A stretch of 64,000 bases of DNA from JAIBJN01 sp963775395 (GCA_963775395.1 CAVZIX010000014.1:248001-312000); one strand, 5' to 3'. Numbered from the stretch's first letter, positions 36,162 to 45,221 are shown. Made by a program: numbers and translations. Notes: generated from the letters alone by a model not told the origin.

Positions 36162-37523
36162 ATGGCGAAGGCGGCCGTACAGCACGCGTGCTCGGAGTGC
36201 GGGTACACGACGGGCAAGTGGCTCGGGCGGTGTCCTGCCTGCGACGGCTGGGGGACTTTCGTCGAGGAGCGCTCGCTTTCGGCGGCCCCCGGGGTGCGGG
36301 GCGCGCCCGCGCAGGGCAAGCCGCTCCTGCGTCTCGTCGAGGTAGAGACCGCGGACGCCGAGCGGATCCCGACCGGCGTGCCCGAGCTCGACCGTGTCCT
36401 GGGCGGCGGGCTCGTCCCCGCCTCGCTCGTGCTCGTCTCGGGCGACCCGGGCATCGGCAAGTCCACGCTCCTGCTCATGGCCCTGCGATCGCTCTCTCAC
36501 GAGCGGAAGGTCGTGCTCGTCACGGGCGAGGAGTCCTCGGCCCAGGTGAAGCTGCGCGCGGACCGCCTCGGCGGCGCCGGCGACGTGCACATCCTCGCCG
36601 AGACGAACCTCGACGAGGTCTGCGCGACCCTCGAGCGCGAACGGCCCGAGGTCTGCGTGGTCGACTCCGTGCAGACGCTCTACGCGCCCGAGCTCGGATC
36701 GGCTCCCGGCTCCGTGGGCCAGGTCCGCGAAGCCGCCGGCCGCTTCCTGCGGGTCTCGAAGGAGCAGGGCATCGCCACCTTCCTCGTCGGCCACGTCACC
36801 AAAGAAGGCGCCGTCGCCGGCCCGCGGGTGCTCGAGCACCTCGTGGACTGCGTGCTGCACTTCGAGGGCGACCGCTACCGCTCGCACCGTGTCCTGCGCG
36901 CGGTGAAGAACCGCTTCGGCTCCACGAACGAGCTCGGCGTCTTCGAGATGACCTCGGAGGGCCTGGTCGCCGTCGAGGACCCGTCGGAGCTGTTCGGGCG
37001 CCCCGACGACGAGCAGCCGGGCTCCGCTGTCGTCTGCACCATCGAGGGCACCCGCCCCCTTCTGCTCGAGATCCAGGCGCTCGTCTCGCCGACCGACCTG
37101 GCCATGCCGCGGCGCGTCGGTACCGGCGTCGACCCCAAGCGCCTGTCCATGATCGTGGCCGTCCTGGGGCGCCACGCCGGGGTCGCCCTCGGCCAGGCGG
37201 ACGTCTTCGTCAACGTCGCCGGCGGGGTCCGCGTCGACGAGCCGGGGGCCGACCTGGGCGTGGCGCTCGCCATCGCCTCGGCCGCCCGTGGGACGTCTGT
37301 CAAGCCCGGAACGGCGTGCTTCGGCGAGATCGGGCTGACGGGTCGCGTTCGCCCTGTCAGTCAGGCGGAGCGGCGCCTTGCGGAGTGCGCGAAGCTGGGG
37401 TTTCGGGAGGTCCTCGTGCCGGACGGCACGGAGTCCCGTGGCAGAATGCGCCTGACAGCAGCGGCCACGCTGCGACAGGCGATCACGGCGGGGCTCGATG
37501 CGAGCGGATCCTCGGAAGGATAA
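36162..37523 (+). CDS. radA: DNA repair protein RadA (Sms)
   Basis: RadA is a RecA-related DnaB-type helicase that promotes branch migration during recombination. Zinc-finger cysteines are at residues 10, 13, 24 and 27, Walker A GDPGIGKST at 94-102, the KNRFG motif at about 249-253, and the C-terminal half is the Lon-protease-like domain (VFVNVAGGVRVDEPGADLGVAL, cited in parts). The 453 residues match the family. Its 3' end overlaps disA by 26 bp; the radA-disA-carD order is typical of this phylum and firmicutes. Confidence 0.95.
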   Translation: MAKAAVQHACSECGYTTGKWLGRCPACDGWGTFVEERSLSAAPGVRGAPAQGKPLLRLVEVETADAERIPTGVPELDRVLGGGLVPASLVLVSGDPGIGKSTLLLMALRSLSHERKVVLVTGEESSAQVKLRADRLGGAGDVHILAETNLDEVCATLERERPEVCVVDSVQTLYAPELGSAPGSVGQVREAAGRFLRVSKEQGIATFLVGHVTKEGAVAGPRVLEHLVDCVLHFEGDRYRSHRVLRAVKNRFGSTNELGVFEMTSEGLVAVEDPSELFGRPDDEQPGSAVVCTIEGTRPLLLEIQALVSPTDLAMPRRVGTGVDPKRLSMIVAVLGRHAGVALGQADVFVNVAGGVRVDEPGADLGVALAIASAARGTSVKPGTACFGEIGLTGRVRPVSQAERRLAECAKLGFREVLVPDGTESRGRMRLTAAATLRQAITAGLDASGSSEG

Positions 37524-38583
37524 GACCCTCCTCTCGGCGCTCAAGCAGGTGGCGCCGGGCACGCCCCTTCGCTCGGGGATCGACGACATCATCCGCGCCG
37601 AGCACGGCGCTCTCATCGTCATCGGCGACCCCAACGAGCTCGCCTTCCTCTTCTCGGGCGGCATGCGGCTCGACCTGCCGCTCACGGCCCAGCTCCTCTA
37701 CGAGCTGGCGAAGATGGACGGAGCAATCGTGATCAGCCGCGACCTGCAGAAGCTCGTGTACGCCAACGTGCAGCTCATGCCCGACGCTGCCATCTCGACG
37801 AGCGAGACGGGAACGCGCCACCGGACGGCCGAGCGTGTGGCGAAGCAGACCGACGCGCTCGTGGTCTCGATCTCCCAGCAGCGGGAGACGGTCACGGTCT
37901 TCGTCGGCGACCTGCGCTACCAGCTCGGCGAGATCTCGGACACGCTCGCGCGCACGAACCAGGCGCTGGGGACGCTCGAGACCTACCGGACGCGCCTCGA
38001 CCAGGGACTGACCCGGCTCACGGCACTCGAGTTCCAGAGCGCCGTCGTCCTCGACGACGTGCTCGTCGTCCTCCAGCGCGGGGAGATGACCACGCGCATG
38101 GCGGAGGAGATCGAGCGCAACTGCGTGGAGCTGGGCGAGGAGGGCCGGCTGATCCGGATGCAGCTCGACGAGCTCATGGAGGACGTCCCGCGCGAGAAGG
38201 CGGCGGTCGTCTACGACTACGAGGCCTCGGGCGACCCGGCCGCGTCGTCGACCGTCCTCGAGCGGCTCTCACAGATCGACTACGCGCACCTGCACGAGTT
38301 CGAGGAGCTCGCCGAGCTGCTCGGCTACGGGCGCGACACGAATCCGCTCGACCTCAGCGTGCAGCCGCGCGGCTACCGCGTGCTCTCGCGCGTCCCACGC
38401 CTCCCGGATTCCGTGATCCGGCACGTCGTGAGGGACTTCGGGAGCCTCGACGCGGTCGTGCGGGCGAGCCACCGCGAGCTCGAGGCGGTGGACGGAGTGG
38501 GCTCCGTGCGCGCCCGGGAGATCCGCGAAGGGCTACGCCGTCTCCAGGAGCACAATCTCGTCGATCGATACCTCCAGCTCTAG
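37498..38583 (+). CDS. disA: Diadenylate cyclase DisA (c-di-AMP synthase)
   Basis: DisA makes c-di-AMP and scans DNA for branched structures. The 361-residue protein has the DAC catalytic motifs DGAIVIS (DGA at 74-76) and GTRHRTAER (RHR at 107-109), a helical linker with LEFQSAVVLDDVLVVLQRGEM (cited in part), and a C-terminal HhH domain (LEAVDGVGSVRAREIREGL). ATG at 37498 lies inside radA; the start fits DisA N-termini. RadA is a known functional partner of DisA in Bacillus. Confidence 0.95.
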   Translation: MRADPRKDKTLLSALKQVAPGTPLRSGIDDIIRAEHGALIVIGDPNELAFLFSGGMRLDLPLTAQLLYELAKMDGAIVISRDLQKLVYANVQLMPDAAISTSETGTRHRTAERVAKQTDALVVSISQQRETVTVFVGDLRYQLGEISDTLARTNQALGTLETYRTRLDQGLTRLTALEFQSAVVLDDVLVVLQRGEMTTRMAEEIERNCVELGEEGRLIRMQLDELMEDVPREKAAVVYDYEASGDPAASSTVLERLSQIDYAHLHEFEELAELLGYGRDTNPLDLSVQPRGYRVLSRVPRLPDSVIRHVVRDFGSLDAVVRASHRELEAVDGVGSVRAREIREGLRRLQEHNLVDRYLQL

Positions 38584-38671
38584 CCCCGCTCTCGGGGGCG
38601 CTTGCGCCGCCGCCAAGTCCCCGCCAGAGCCGAAAAGTTGCCGAAAGTTCGCTTTCCAAGCGGGTTTTCGG

Positions 38672-38677
38672 TACAAT
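38672..38677 (+). promoter_or_regulatory. Probable -10 box of carD (TACAAT)
   Basis: TACAAT lies 74 nt before the carD TTG in the 168-bp gap after disA. TTCGCT at 38648-38653 with an 18-bp spacer is a poor -35. AAGAGGAGGAGAGG directly before 38752 is a strong ribosome binding site. Confidence 0.5.
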
Positions 38678-38751
38678 GAGATGGTTCCGCAGGTGTTCCG
38701 TAGGCGTCTCGGGCGCCTTTTGCTGCGCTCGCGCTCCAAGAGGAGGAGAGG

Positions 38752-39249
38752 TTGTACAAAGTCGGCGATAAGGTCGTCTACCCCCACCACGGCGCTGGAA
38801 CAGTGGTGAAGAAGGAGTCAAGGACGATTCTGGGCCAGGAACGCGAGTACCTGACCATCAAGATCCTCCACAACGACATGACGGTCAACGTCCCGACCGA
38901 GAACGCCGACCGCGTGGGCCTCCGCAAGGTGATCGACGAGGAGATGGTCGAGCGCGTCGTCAAGGTGCTCCACGGCAACGGGACGAAGATGCCGAAGAAC
39001 TGGAACCGGCGCTTCAAGTACAACCGCGACAAGATGAAGACGGGGGACATCTTCGAGCTCGCGGAGGTCGTGCGGAACCTCTCCCTGCGCGACCAGGAGA
39101 AGGGCCTGTCCACGGGCGAGAAGCAGATGTTCGTGAAGGCGAAGAAGATCCTCGCCTCCGAGCTGATGTACGCGAAGGCCATGGACGAGGACGAGGCCGC
39201 GGTCTGGCTCGACGAGGAGCTCGACTCGGTCGCCACGGTCCCGAGCTAG
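38752..39249 (+). CDS. carD: RNA polymerase-binding transcription factor CarD
   Basis: CarD stabilises open complexes at housekeeping promoters, chiefly rRNA. The 165-residue protein has the RNAP-interacting Tudor-like domain KVGDKVVYPHHGAGTVV at the N-terminus and the helical DNA-binding domain with RRFKYNRDKMKTGDIFELAEVVRNL (cited in part) and LSTGEKQMFVKAKKIL. TTG start at 38752, with strong GGAGGAGAGG 3 nt upstream. Many TANNNT promoters here lack a -35, consistent with a CarD-using transcription system. Confidence 0.95.
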   Translation: MYKVGDKVVYPHHGAGTVVKKESRTILGQEREYLTIKILHNDMTVNVPTENADRVGLRKVIDEEMVERVVKVLHGNGTKMPKNWNRRFKYNRDKMKTGDIFELAEVVRNLSLRDQEKGLSTGEKQMFVKAKKILASELMYAKAMDEDEAAVWLDEELDSVATVPS

Positions 39250-39287
39250 CTGCGCCGCCCCGCCACGGCTGCAGGCATCCTGTCCGG

Positions 39288-40169
39288 GTGCTGATCCGTG
39301 CGCTGCTCATCGCGTTTGTCGCCGTCGGGCTGACCGCCGCGTGCTCGGGTGACGATGACCCGGCGGAGGACGCGCCCGCCGCTGTTCCCTCCTCCTTCAC
39401 GGAGATCGTCCGGGCCGAGCTCGTTCGTGCCGGCTTCGACGTCGAGCCTGGCACCGACCTGAAGCTCACGGCGGAGCAGGGCCCGAACAGCGTCGAGCTC
39501 GACCTCCAGGAGGCCTTCGACCGCGTCGAGGACGATCCCGACTCGAGGGACGAGATCGTCGACGAGGTCGTCGCAGACACTCAGGAGCGGTTCGAGACGG
39601 GAATCGGCGAGCTTTCGTTCGAGGACGCGCGTGAGAACCTCATGCCGCTCCTGAAGGCGGGCTTCCAGATCCGCAGGTTCGGGTTCGACGCGGCGGAGAC
39701 CGAGCAGCCGGCGGACCTCGCCACCGTCTACGCCGTCGACTCCGACGACGCGTTCACGATCGTCACGCCCGAGGACGTCGAGCGGTGGGGCACGACCGTC
39801 GAGGAGATCGACGAGATCGCGCTCGACAACCTCACGCGCCAGACGAACGAGGACGAGCCGCTTCTCTGCGAGCCCTCCGGTGGCCAGCAGCTTTGCGGCT
39901 GGGCGTCGGGTGACGGCTACGACGCCACGCGTATGATCGTCCCCGAGCTCCGGCGGCAGATCCGCGCGGAGTACGGAGACAACGAGCCGGTCGCGTACGC
40001 CGTGCCCGAAGAGCACATCTATGTCGCCCTCCCGCTGAACACCCTGCGGCGAGCCGGGATCGAGCGGCCGTTCCGCCTCAAGCTGCAGCGCGACTTCCAG
40101 CAGTCCGAGGATCCGCTGAGCCCCGAGATCTTCGTCGAGGAGAACGACGAGCTCGTCGTGTTGAAGTGA
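39288..40169 (+). CDS. Lipoprotein with DUF1444-like domain
   Basis: The 293-residue product begins with a signal and lipobox (VGLTAAC, Cys at about 19) and an acidic spacer. The body resembles DUF1444 (YtpQ-like): AVDSDDAFTIVTPEDVERWG, VEEIDEIALDNLTRQ, then a segment DATRMIVPELRRQI and AVPEEHIYVALPL. DUF1444 proteins I know are cytoplasmic, so an exported form would be unusual. Function unknown. GTG at 39288, between carD and ispD; stop overlaps the ispD GTG. Confidence 0.65.
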   Translation: MLIRALLIAFVAVGLTAACSGDDDPAEDAPAAVPSSFTEIVRAELVRAGFDVEPGTDLKLTAEQGPNSVELDLQEAFDRVEDDPDSRDEIVDEVVADTQERFETGIGELSFEDARENLMPLLKAGFQIRRFGFDAAETEQPADLATVYAVDSDDAFTIVTPEDVERWGTTVEEIDEIALDNLTRQTNEDEPLLCEPSGGQQLCGWASGDGYDATRMIVPELRRQIRAEYGDNEPVAYAVPEEHIYVALPLNTLRRAGIERPFRLKLQRDFQQSEDPLSPEIFVEENDELVVLK

Positions 40170-40852
40170 GCTCCGGCACCGGCGTCTGGGCCGTCCTCGT
40201 GGCCGCCGGCCAGGGCGAGCGGTTCGGCGGCGACCGGCCCAAGGCCTTCGCCAAGCTCGGCGACCGACCGCTGCTCGCCGAAAGCCTCGAGCGCCTCGAC
40301 CGCTCGGAGTGGGTCGAGTCGATCGTCATCGTCGCGCCGCCGGAGTGGGAGGAGCCGAGCATCCTCGTCGCCGAGGAGATCGCGGCGGACAAGGTCCGCT
40401 CGGTGGTCACGGGGGGCGCCACGCGGGCGGAGTCGGTCCGCGCGGGGCTCGAGGACGTCCCGGACGAGGCAGCGGTCGTGCTCGTGCACGACGCCGCGCG
40501 GCCGATCCTTCCCGAGCAGGTCGTCGGGAGGGTGGTCGAGGGGCTCGAGGAAGGCTGGGACGCGGTCGCTCCGGGCCTTCGGATCGCGGATACGGTCAAG
40601 CGGGCCGACGGCGACGCCGTTTCCGAGACGGTCGACCGCACCGGCCTCGTCGCGGTTCAGACGCCTCAGGCCTTCGCCGCCGAGGCGCTACGCCGAGCAC
40701 ACGCGGACGGGCGCGAGGCGACCGACTGCGCGGGGCTCGTGGAGGCCGCCGGCGGTCGTGTGCGCATCGTCGAAGGCGACCCGCGGCTGCTGAAGGTGAC
40801 GACGCCGGCCGACCTCGAGCTCGTGGAGGCGCTGCTGAGGGTGGAGGCGTGA
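40166..40852 (+). CDS. ispD: 2-C-methyl-D-erythritol 4-phosphate cytidylyltransferase
   Basis: IspD performs the third step of the MEP isoprenoid pathway (CTP + MEP to CDP-ME). The 228-residue protein has AVLVAAGQGERFGGDRPKAF with the Gly-rich CTP loop, VTGGATRAESVRAGL, VLVHDAARP, and TVDRTGLVAVQTPQAF. GTG start at 40166 overlaps the previous stop; its own stop overlaps the next gene (GTGA at 40849-40852). ispF follows one gene later. Confidence 0.95.
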   Translation: MSSGTGVWAVLVAAGQGERFGGDRPKAFAKLGDRPLLAESLERLDRSEWVESIVIVAPPEWEEPSILVAEEIAADKVRSVVTGGATRAESVRAGLEDVPDEAAVVLVHDAARPILPEQVVGRVVEGLEEGWDAVAPGLRIADTVKRADGDAVSETVDRTGLVAVQTPQAFAAEALRRAHADGREATDCAGLVEAAGGRVRIVEGDPRLLKVTTPADLELVEALLRVEA

Positions 40853-41676
40853 TCGTCGACTACCACATGCACCTCCGAGGACCCGCGAACGGCCGCGAGG
40901 GGCCGGTCGAGCTGACTGTCGACACGGTCGAGCGGTTCGTCGACCAGGCCCGCGCGCGAAGCGTGGACGAGGTCGGGTTCACCGAGCACATGTACTACTT
41001 TCGCCAGACCGAGGCTCTGCTAGGTCACCCCTACCACCGGTCGCGCGTCGCGCACGATCTCGACGACTACTGCGGGGCGATCGTCGCGGCCAAGGAGCGC
41101 GGCCTTCCGGTCAAGCTCGGGCTCGAGCTCGAGTGGCTCCCGGGCCGCGACGGCGAGCTCGCCGAGATCCTCGAGCCCTACCCGTGGGACTACCTCCTCG
41201 GGTCCGTCCACCTGATCGACGGTGAGGCCGTCGACATGGAGCCGGGGCTCTGGGAGGCCATGTCCGTCGAGGAGGTCTGGCGGCGCTACTTCGAGTCCCT
41301 CGGCGACCTCGCGGCGAGCGGGCTCGCGGACGTGCTCGCCCATCCGGATCTCGTGAAGATCTTCGGCCGCCGGCCTGCCGCCGAGACGGTCGACGAGTGC
41401 CACGAGCGCGCGGCGGCCGCTATCGCTGGGGCCGAGGTCGTGGTCGAGGTCTCCACTGCGGGCCTGCGGAAGCCGGTCGGCGAGCTCTACCCCGACGCGG
41501 GCTTCCTCGCGCGCTGCCGCGAGCGGGGAGTCGGCGCGACGCTCGCCTCCGACGCGCACGTCTCGCAGGACGTCGGGCGCGATTTCGACGCCGGGCTCGA
41601 CCATCTTCGCGCGGCGGGCTACGAAACGGTCACCGTCTTCGAGGGCAGGTCGTCCCGCCAGGAGCCGCTCGGATGA
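40849..41676 (+). CDS. PHP-family phosphatase, HisK/histidinol-phosphatase-like
   Basis: The 275-residue protein has the PHP metal motifs: VDYHMHLRG at the N-terminus, VGFTEHMYY, LGLELEW, GSVHLIDG, LAHPDLVK, EVSTAGLRKP and SDAHVSQDVG. These fit polymerase-and-histidinol-phosphatase enzymes such as HisJ/K, hydrolysing a small phosphate ester. The location between ispD and ispF does not support histidine synthesis, so the substrate is open. GTG at 40849 gives a start directly before the first metal ligands. Confidence 0.8.
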   Translation: MIVDYHMHLRGPANGREGPVELTVDTVERFVDQARARSVDEVGFTEHMYYFRQTEALLGHPYHRSRVAHDLDDYCGAIVAAKERGLPVKLGLELEWLPGRDGELAEILEPYPWDYLLGSVHLIDGEAVDMEPGLWEAMSVEEVWRRYFESLGDLAASGLADVLAHPDLVKIFGRRPAAETVDECHERAAAAIAGAEVVVEVSTAGLRKPVGELYPDAGFLARCRERGVGATLASDAHVSQDVGRDFDAGLDHLRAAGYETVTVFEGRSSRQEPLG

Positions 41677-42154
41677 GCGACCTTCGGATCGGAATCGGCG
41701 TCGACGCCCACGCCTTCTCCGACGGCGCCGCGCTCGTCGTCGGCGGGGTGGAGATCCCCGGCGAGGCCGGCCTGGCGGGCCACTCGGACGGCGACGTCGT
41801 CGCGCACGCCCTCGTCGACGCCGTGCTCGGGGCGGCCGCGCTCGGCGACATCGGCAGCTTCTTCCCCTCCGACGAGGCCGAGTGGGAGGGCGCGTCGTCG
41901 CTGCTCTTCCTCGAGCGGGCGATGGCGGCCGTGCGCGAGGTGGGCTTCGAGCTCGTCAACGCCGACTGCGTCCTGATCGGCGAGCGCCCGCGCATCGCTC
42001 CCATGCGGACCGAGATGGAGCGGCGCCTCGCAGGCGCGCTGGGGGTCGACGCAGGGCGGGTCACCGTTCGCGCGACGACGACCGACGGCCTCGGCTTCAC
42101 CGGCCGGGGCGAGGGCTTGCCGCGCAGGCGGTCGCGCTGCTCGAGCGCCGCTAG
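41673..42154 (+). CDS. ispF: 2-C-methyl-D-erythritol 2,4-cyclodiphosphate synthase, frameshifted near the 3' end
   Basis: IspF makes the MEP cyclodiphosphate. Motifs: GVDAHAF (metal ligands Asp11, His13), GHSDGDVVAHALVDAVLGAA with His37, LGDIGSFFP, VNADCVLI and RATTTDGLGFTGRGEG. In this sequence the frame after GRGEG reads LPRRRSRCSS, while the expected ending AAQAVALLERR followed by TAG at 42152-42154 is in another frame. The total of 482 nt is one base short of 161 codons. A missing base near 42116-42121 restores a normal 160-residue enzyme. Because IspF is normally essential, a sequence error is likely. The stop shares CTAG with mutY. Confidence 0.88.
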
Positions 42155-42867
42155 GCCGGAAGCCGCACGGAGCCGTCGACGACCGCGACGAGCCCGTCGC
42201 GCTCGAGCGAGCGGACCGCATCGGCATCCAACTCCCCGGCGGCGTGCGGCGCCGAGGCCACGGCGCGCAGAACGCGGGCGCGCCGCTGGCGGAACGAGCC
42301 CTCGAAGCGTCCCTGCTTTCGCAACGGCTCGTACCGGCGGCCTCGCGAGGGACAGCCCTCAGCGAGCGGGCAGACGCCGCAGCGCGGGATGCGGGCGAGG
42401 CAGACGGTCGCGCCGAGGTCCATGAGCGCCTGCCCGCACGCCGGCCCGAACCGGTGGCCCGTGCGCTCCTGCACGCGGCGGACGTTGGTGTCCTCGGGGA
42501 CGACGGGCTCGCCGAGCGCGAAAGCCGCGACCGCGTCCGCCGTGTAGCGGCCAACGCCCGGCAGCTCCGTCAGGTCGGCGGGCCACCCGGCGTCCGCGAT
42601 CCGCCGGGCCGCTCGGTGGAGGGTGACGGCGCGCCGGTTGTACCCGAGCCCCTGCCACTCGCGGATCACGTCCCCCGGCGCGGCGGCGGCGAGCGCCTCG
42701 ATCGTCGGCCAGCGCTCGAGCCAGGCCAGGTAGCTGGGGATCACCCGTTCCACCTGCGTCTGCTGGAGCATTACCTCCGACACAAGGATGGAATACGGGT
42801 CCTTGGTGCGGCGCCAGGGCAGGTCTCGCCCGAAAGCCTGGAACCACGCCAGAAGTAGCTCATCCAT
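42151..42867 (-). CDS. mutY: A/G-specific adenine glycosylase MutY (short form)
   Basis: MutY removes A mispaired with 8-oxoG. Features: catalytic Glu31 in SEVMLQQTQVER, HhH motif LPGVGRYTADAV, the catalytic Asp of EDTNVRRV, and four iron-sulfur cysteines spaced C-x6-C-x2-C-x5-C (VCLARIPRCGVCPLAEGC). At 238 residues it lacks the MutT-like C-terminal domain of long MutY proteins. The ATG at 42867 is chosen over an open frame reaching 43068, which has no family-like sequence. Convergent with ispF; both stops lie in the palindrome CTAG. Confidence 0.85.
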   Translation of the reverse strand: MDELLLAWFQAFGRDLPWRRTKDPYSILVSEVMLQQTQVERVIPSYLAWLERWPTIEALAAAAPGDVIREWQGLGYNRRAVTLHRAARRIADAGWPADLTELPGVGRYTADAVAAFALGEPVVPEDTNVRRVQERTGHRFGPACGQALMDLGATVCLARIPRCGVCPLAEGCPSRGRRYEPLRKQGRFEGSFRQRRARVLRAVASAPHAAGELDADAVRSLERDGLVAVVDGSVRLPA

Positions 42868-43232
42868 CGGGTCGAGCCTAACGGCGCGCGCGGTCGTCCT
42901 CGAGTGTCTTGGCGAACGTGCGAACAGCCCGTGCGAACGGATGCGTGTCCACTCGTGGCGAATCGTGGCCACTCGCGAGCGCCATATCGCGGCCGGGAGG
43001 GCGGCCCTCATTCGGGCGGGATTCGGTCTAACGAAAAAAGTCGCTTCATGGTCAGGAAGCGGCCTCAAGACGCCCTACGTTCCTGGCATGGCGAGCACGA
43101 TCGAACTCCTGACCAAGGCGACGTCCAACCCAAGGTGCCTAGAACTCAAGGGAGCGCTCTGCTCAGCGGGGCTGGGTCGCCTAGGATGGTGACGAGACTG
43201 CGGACGCTTCCGACCTGAGCGGGAGGATCCGA
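42868..43232. other. 365-bp intergenic gap
   Basis: It separates mutY from the divergent DUF4389 gene. No gene is seen. A relatively AT-rich patch lies near 43023-43045 (CTAACGAAAAAAGTCG). TAGGAT at 43182-43187 may be the -10 of the next gene, and GGGAGGATCCG just before 43233 is its ribosome binding site. Confidence 0.5.
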
Positions 43233-44693
43233 ATGACTACCGACGCCCAGACGACTCCGCCTTCCTCGTCAGGCGGCCGTTGGAGTGCCGGGCGCATCGC
43301 GCTCGTTGTGATCGGGAGCATCGTTGCCCTTCTCGGCGCCGGGCTGCTGGCGGCGGGGGGCACCCTCCTCTGGGCCGATCGGACGCACCGGGACGACGAC
43401 GACTTCCTGACCACTCCGACCGAGCGCTTCGAGCGGGATTCGTACGCGATCGTGTCCGACAACGTCGACCTGTTCGAGGGCGAGACGGGCTCGGACTGGA
43501 TCCTGTCGGAGAACGTCCTCGGCGATGTGCGCGTCCGCGCCGCGAACGCTGAGTCTGGCGAGGTGTTCGTCGGCATCGGGCGCACGTCAGACGTCGAGAG
43601 CTATCTGGGCGGCGTCGAGCACGACGAGGTGACGGACATCGATTTCGATCCGTTTTCGGCGGAGTACCGCCGCCTGCCCGGGGGCGAGCCGGCTGCCCCG
43701 CCGACGGAGCAGACCTTCTGGGTGGCCTCCGCTGCGGGCACCGGGACCCAGACGGCCGCCTGGGAGCCGGAGTCCGGCGACTGGACGCTCGTCGTCATGA
43801 ACCCCGACGGCTCTCGCGGCGTCGCGGTCGACCTCAGCCTCGGCGCGAAGGCTCCTGTCCTGCTTTGGCTGGCAATAGGGCTTCTCATCGCCGGCGCTCT
43901 GCTGCTCGGCGGCGGTGTGACGCTGATCGTCTTCGGCGCGCGGGGCGCAGCAGCCGCCGCGCCTACCGTGGCTCCTGCCGCGGCGATCTCAGGGGAGCCC
44001 CGTACGACCGTCTATCCGGTGGCCGTCCGCGGCGTGCTCGACGCAGAGCTGAGCCGCTGGCTCTGGGTCGTCAAATGGCTCCTGGCGATTCCGCACTACA
44101 TCGTCCTCGCGTTCCTGTGGATCGCGTTCTCGGTCCTGACAGTGGTTGCGTTCTTCGCGATCCTCTTCACGGGCCGGTACCCGCGCGGGATCTTCGACTT
44201 CAATCTCGGCGTCTTGCGCTGGACGTGGCGCGTGGGGTTCTACACGTACTGGGCGCTCGGCACCGACCGCTACCCGCCCTTCACGCTGGCGCCGGTGCCG
44301 GACTACCCGGCCTCTCTCGAGATCGCCTATCCGGAGCGGCTCTCGCACTGGCTCCCGCTCGTCAAGTGGCTCCTTGCCATCCCCCACCTGATCCTCGTCG
44401 CGCTGTTCGTGGGCGGCTGGGGCTGGGGCTGGGACTGGGGCTGGGGGAACAACTTCTGGGGTGTCGGCTTCTCGGGCCTGGTCGGCATCCTCGTGGTGAT
44501 CGCCGGCGTTGTTCTACTCTTCACCGGCAGCTATCCACGCTCGCTGTTCGACTTCACGCTGGGTCTCGACCGCTGGGTCTTGAGGGTCGCCGCGTACGTA
44601 AGCCTGATGCGAGACGAGTACCCGCCCTTCCGGCTCGACATGGGGCCGGACGAGCCCGCCGAGCCGACCGAGCAGCCTCCGTCACCGACCTGA
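43233..44693 (+). CDS. Membrane protein with two DUF4389 domains
   Basis: The 486-residue protein has an N-terminal helix (IALVVIGSIVALLGAGLL), an exported region of about 150 residues, further helices, then two DUF4389-like units. Each has W-L-L-A-I-P-H, a hydrophobic stretch, F-T-G-x-Y-P-R-x-(I/L)-F-D-F-x-L-G and D-x-Y-P-P-F: WVVKWLLAIPHYIVLAF ... GRYPRGIFDF, and LVKWLLAIPHLILVALF ... GSYPRSLFDF. A Gly/Trp repeat (GWGWGWDWGWG) lies in the second unit. The role is unknown. ATG at 43233 with GGGAGG upstream. Confidence 0.8.
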   Translation: MTTDAQTTPPSSSGGRWSAGRIALVVIGSIVALLGAGLLAAGGTLLWADRTHRDDDDFLTTPTERFERDSYAIVSDNVDLFEGETGSDWILSENVLGDVRVRAANAESGEVFVGIGRTSDVESYLGGVEHDEVTDIDFDPFSAEYRRLPGGEPAAPPTEQTFWVASAAGTGTQTAAWEPESGDWTLVVMNPDGSRGVAVDLSLGAKAPVLLWLAIGLLIAGALLLGGGVTLIVFGARGAAAAAPTVAPAAAISGEPRTTVYPVAVRGVLDAELSRWLWVVKWLLAIPHYIVLAFLWIAFSVLTVVAFFAILFTGRYPRGIFDFNLGVLRWTWRVGFYTYWALGTDRYPPFTLAPVPDYPASLEIAYPERLSHWLPLVKWLLAIPHLILVALFVGGWGWGWDWGWGNNFWGVGFSGLVGILVVIAGVVLLFTGSYPRSLFDFTLGLDRWVLRVAAYVSLMRDEYPPFRLDMGPDEPAEPTEQPPSPT

Positions 44694-44780
44694 TCGTGCC
44701 AACGTCGCTCGGCTGTAGAGCGCTTCAGGGACGACGATTGACAGACGTCCAAGACAGCGGCGCGCCATCCCGAAGGCCTC

Positions 44781-45221
44781 GTGAGCGCGGCCGCTAGTGC
44801 CCAGCCGGTGCGCGAACGATGGCGAGCCCCGGTCATGTGGGGCCTGGTCGTTGGAGTCGCGCAGACGGCCACACCACTTGCCCTCTGGTGGCTCGACACA
44901 GCGACTGTCTACGCGCTCGGGCTTGCGGTGATCGCCGCGATCTACATCGGTTTCGCAGTCGCAGACGGACGCCCAATCGTCCTCGCCGTCGAAACGGGCG
45001 TCGCCAGCATGTTCGTCATCATCGCCGCCGCAGCGATCACCGGCACTCCGTGGCTGCTTGTCGTCGGGCTTGCCGGCCACGGGCTCAAGGATCTCTGGCA
45101 GCTCCGTCGTCAGTTTGTTGCCAACACACGGTGGTGGCCTCCGTTTTGTCTTGTGGTCGACTGGGTGGTCGCGGCCATCATCGCCGTCGAGATCGTCGCC
45201 GGCGTTCACTTTCACTCCTAG
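44781..45221 (+). CDS. Small integral membrane protein, unknown family
   Basis: The 146-residue product has about five hydrophobic helices, starting VMWGLVVGVAQTATPLALWW. It carries a conserved-looking loop GHGLKDLWQLRRQFVANTRWW before the last helix. Similar small membrane proteins exist in actinobacteria without assigned function, as far as I recall. GTG at 44781 with AAGG 7 nt upstream. Confidence 0.6.
   Translation: MSAAASAQPVRERWRAPVMWGLVVGVAQTATPLALWWLDTATVYALGLAVIAAIYIGFAVADGRPIVLAVETGVASMFVIIAAAAITGTPWLLVVGLAGHGLKDLWQLRRQFVANTRWWPPFCLVVDWVVAAIIAVEIVAGVHFHS

Noticed and set aside
34035..37685. A 1216-codon minus-strand open frame spanning PhyH, the AhpD-like gene, the membrane protein and radA
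   Set aside because: Only the PhyH part and the N-terminal part of the membrane protein look coding; the rest is antisense to radA and the AhpD-like gene and crosses a perfect terminator.
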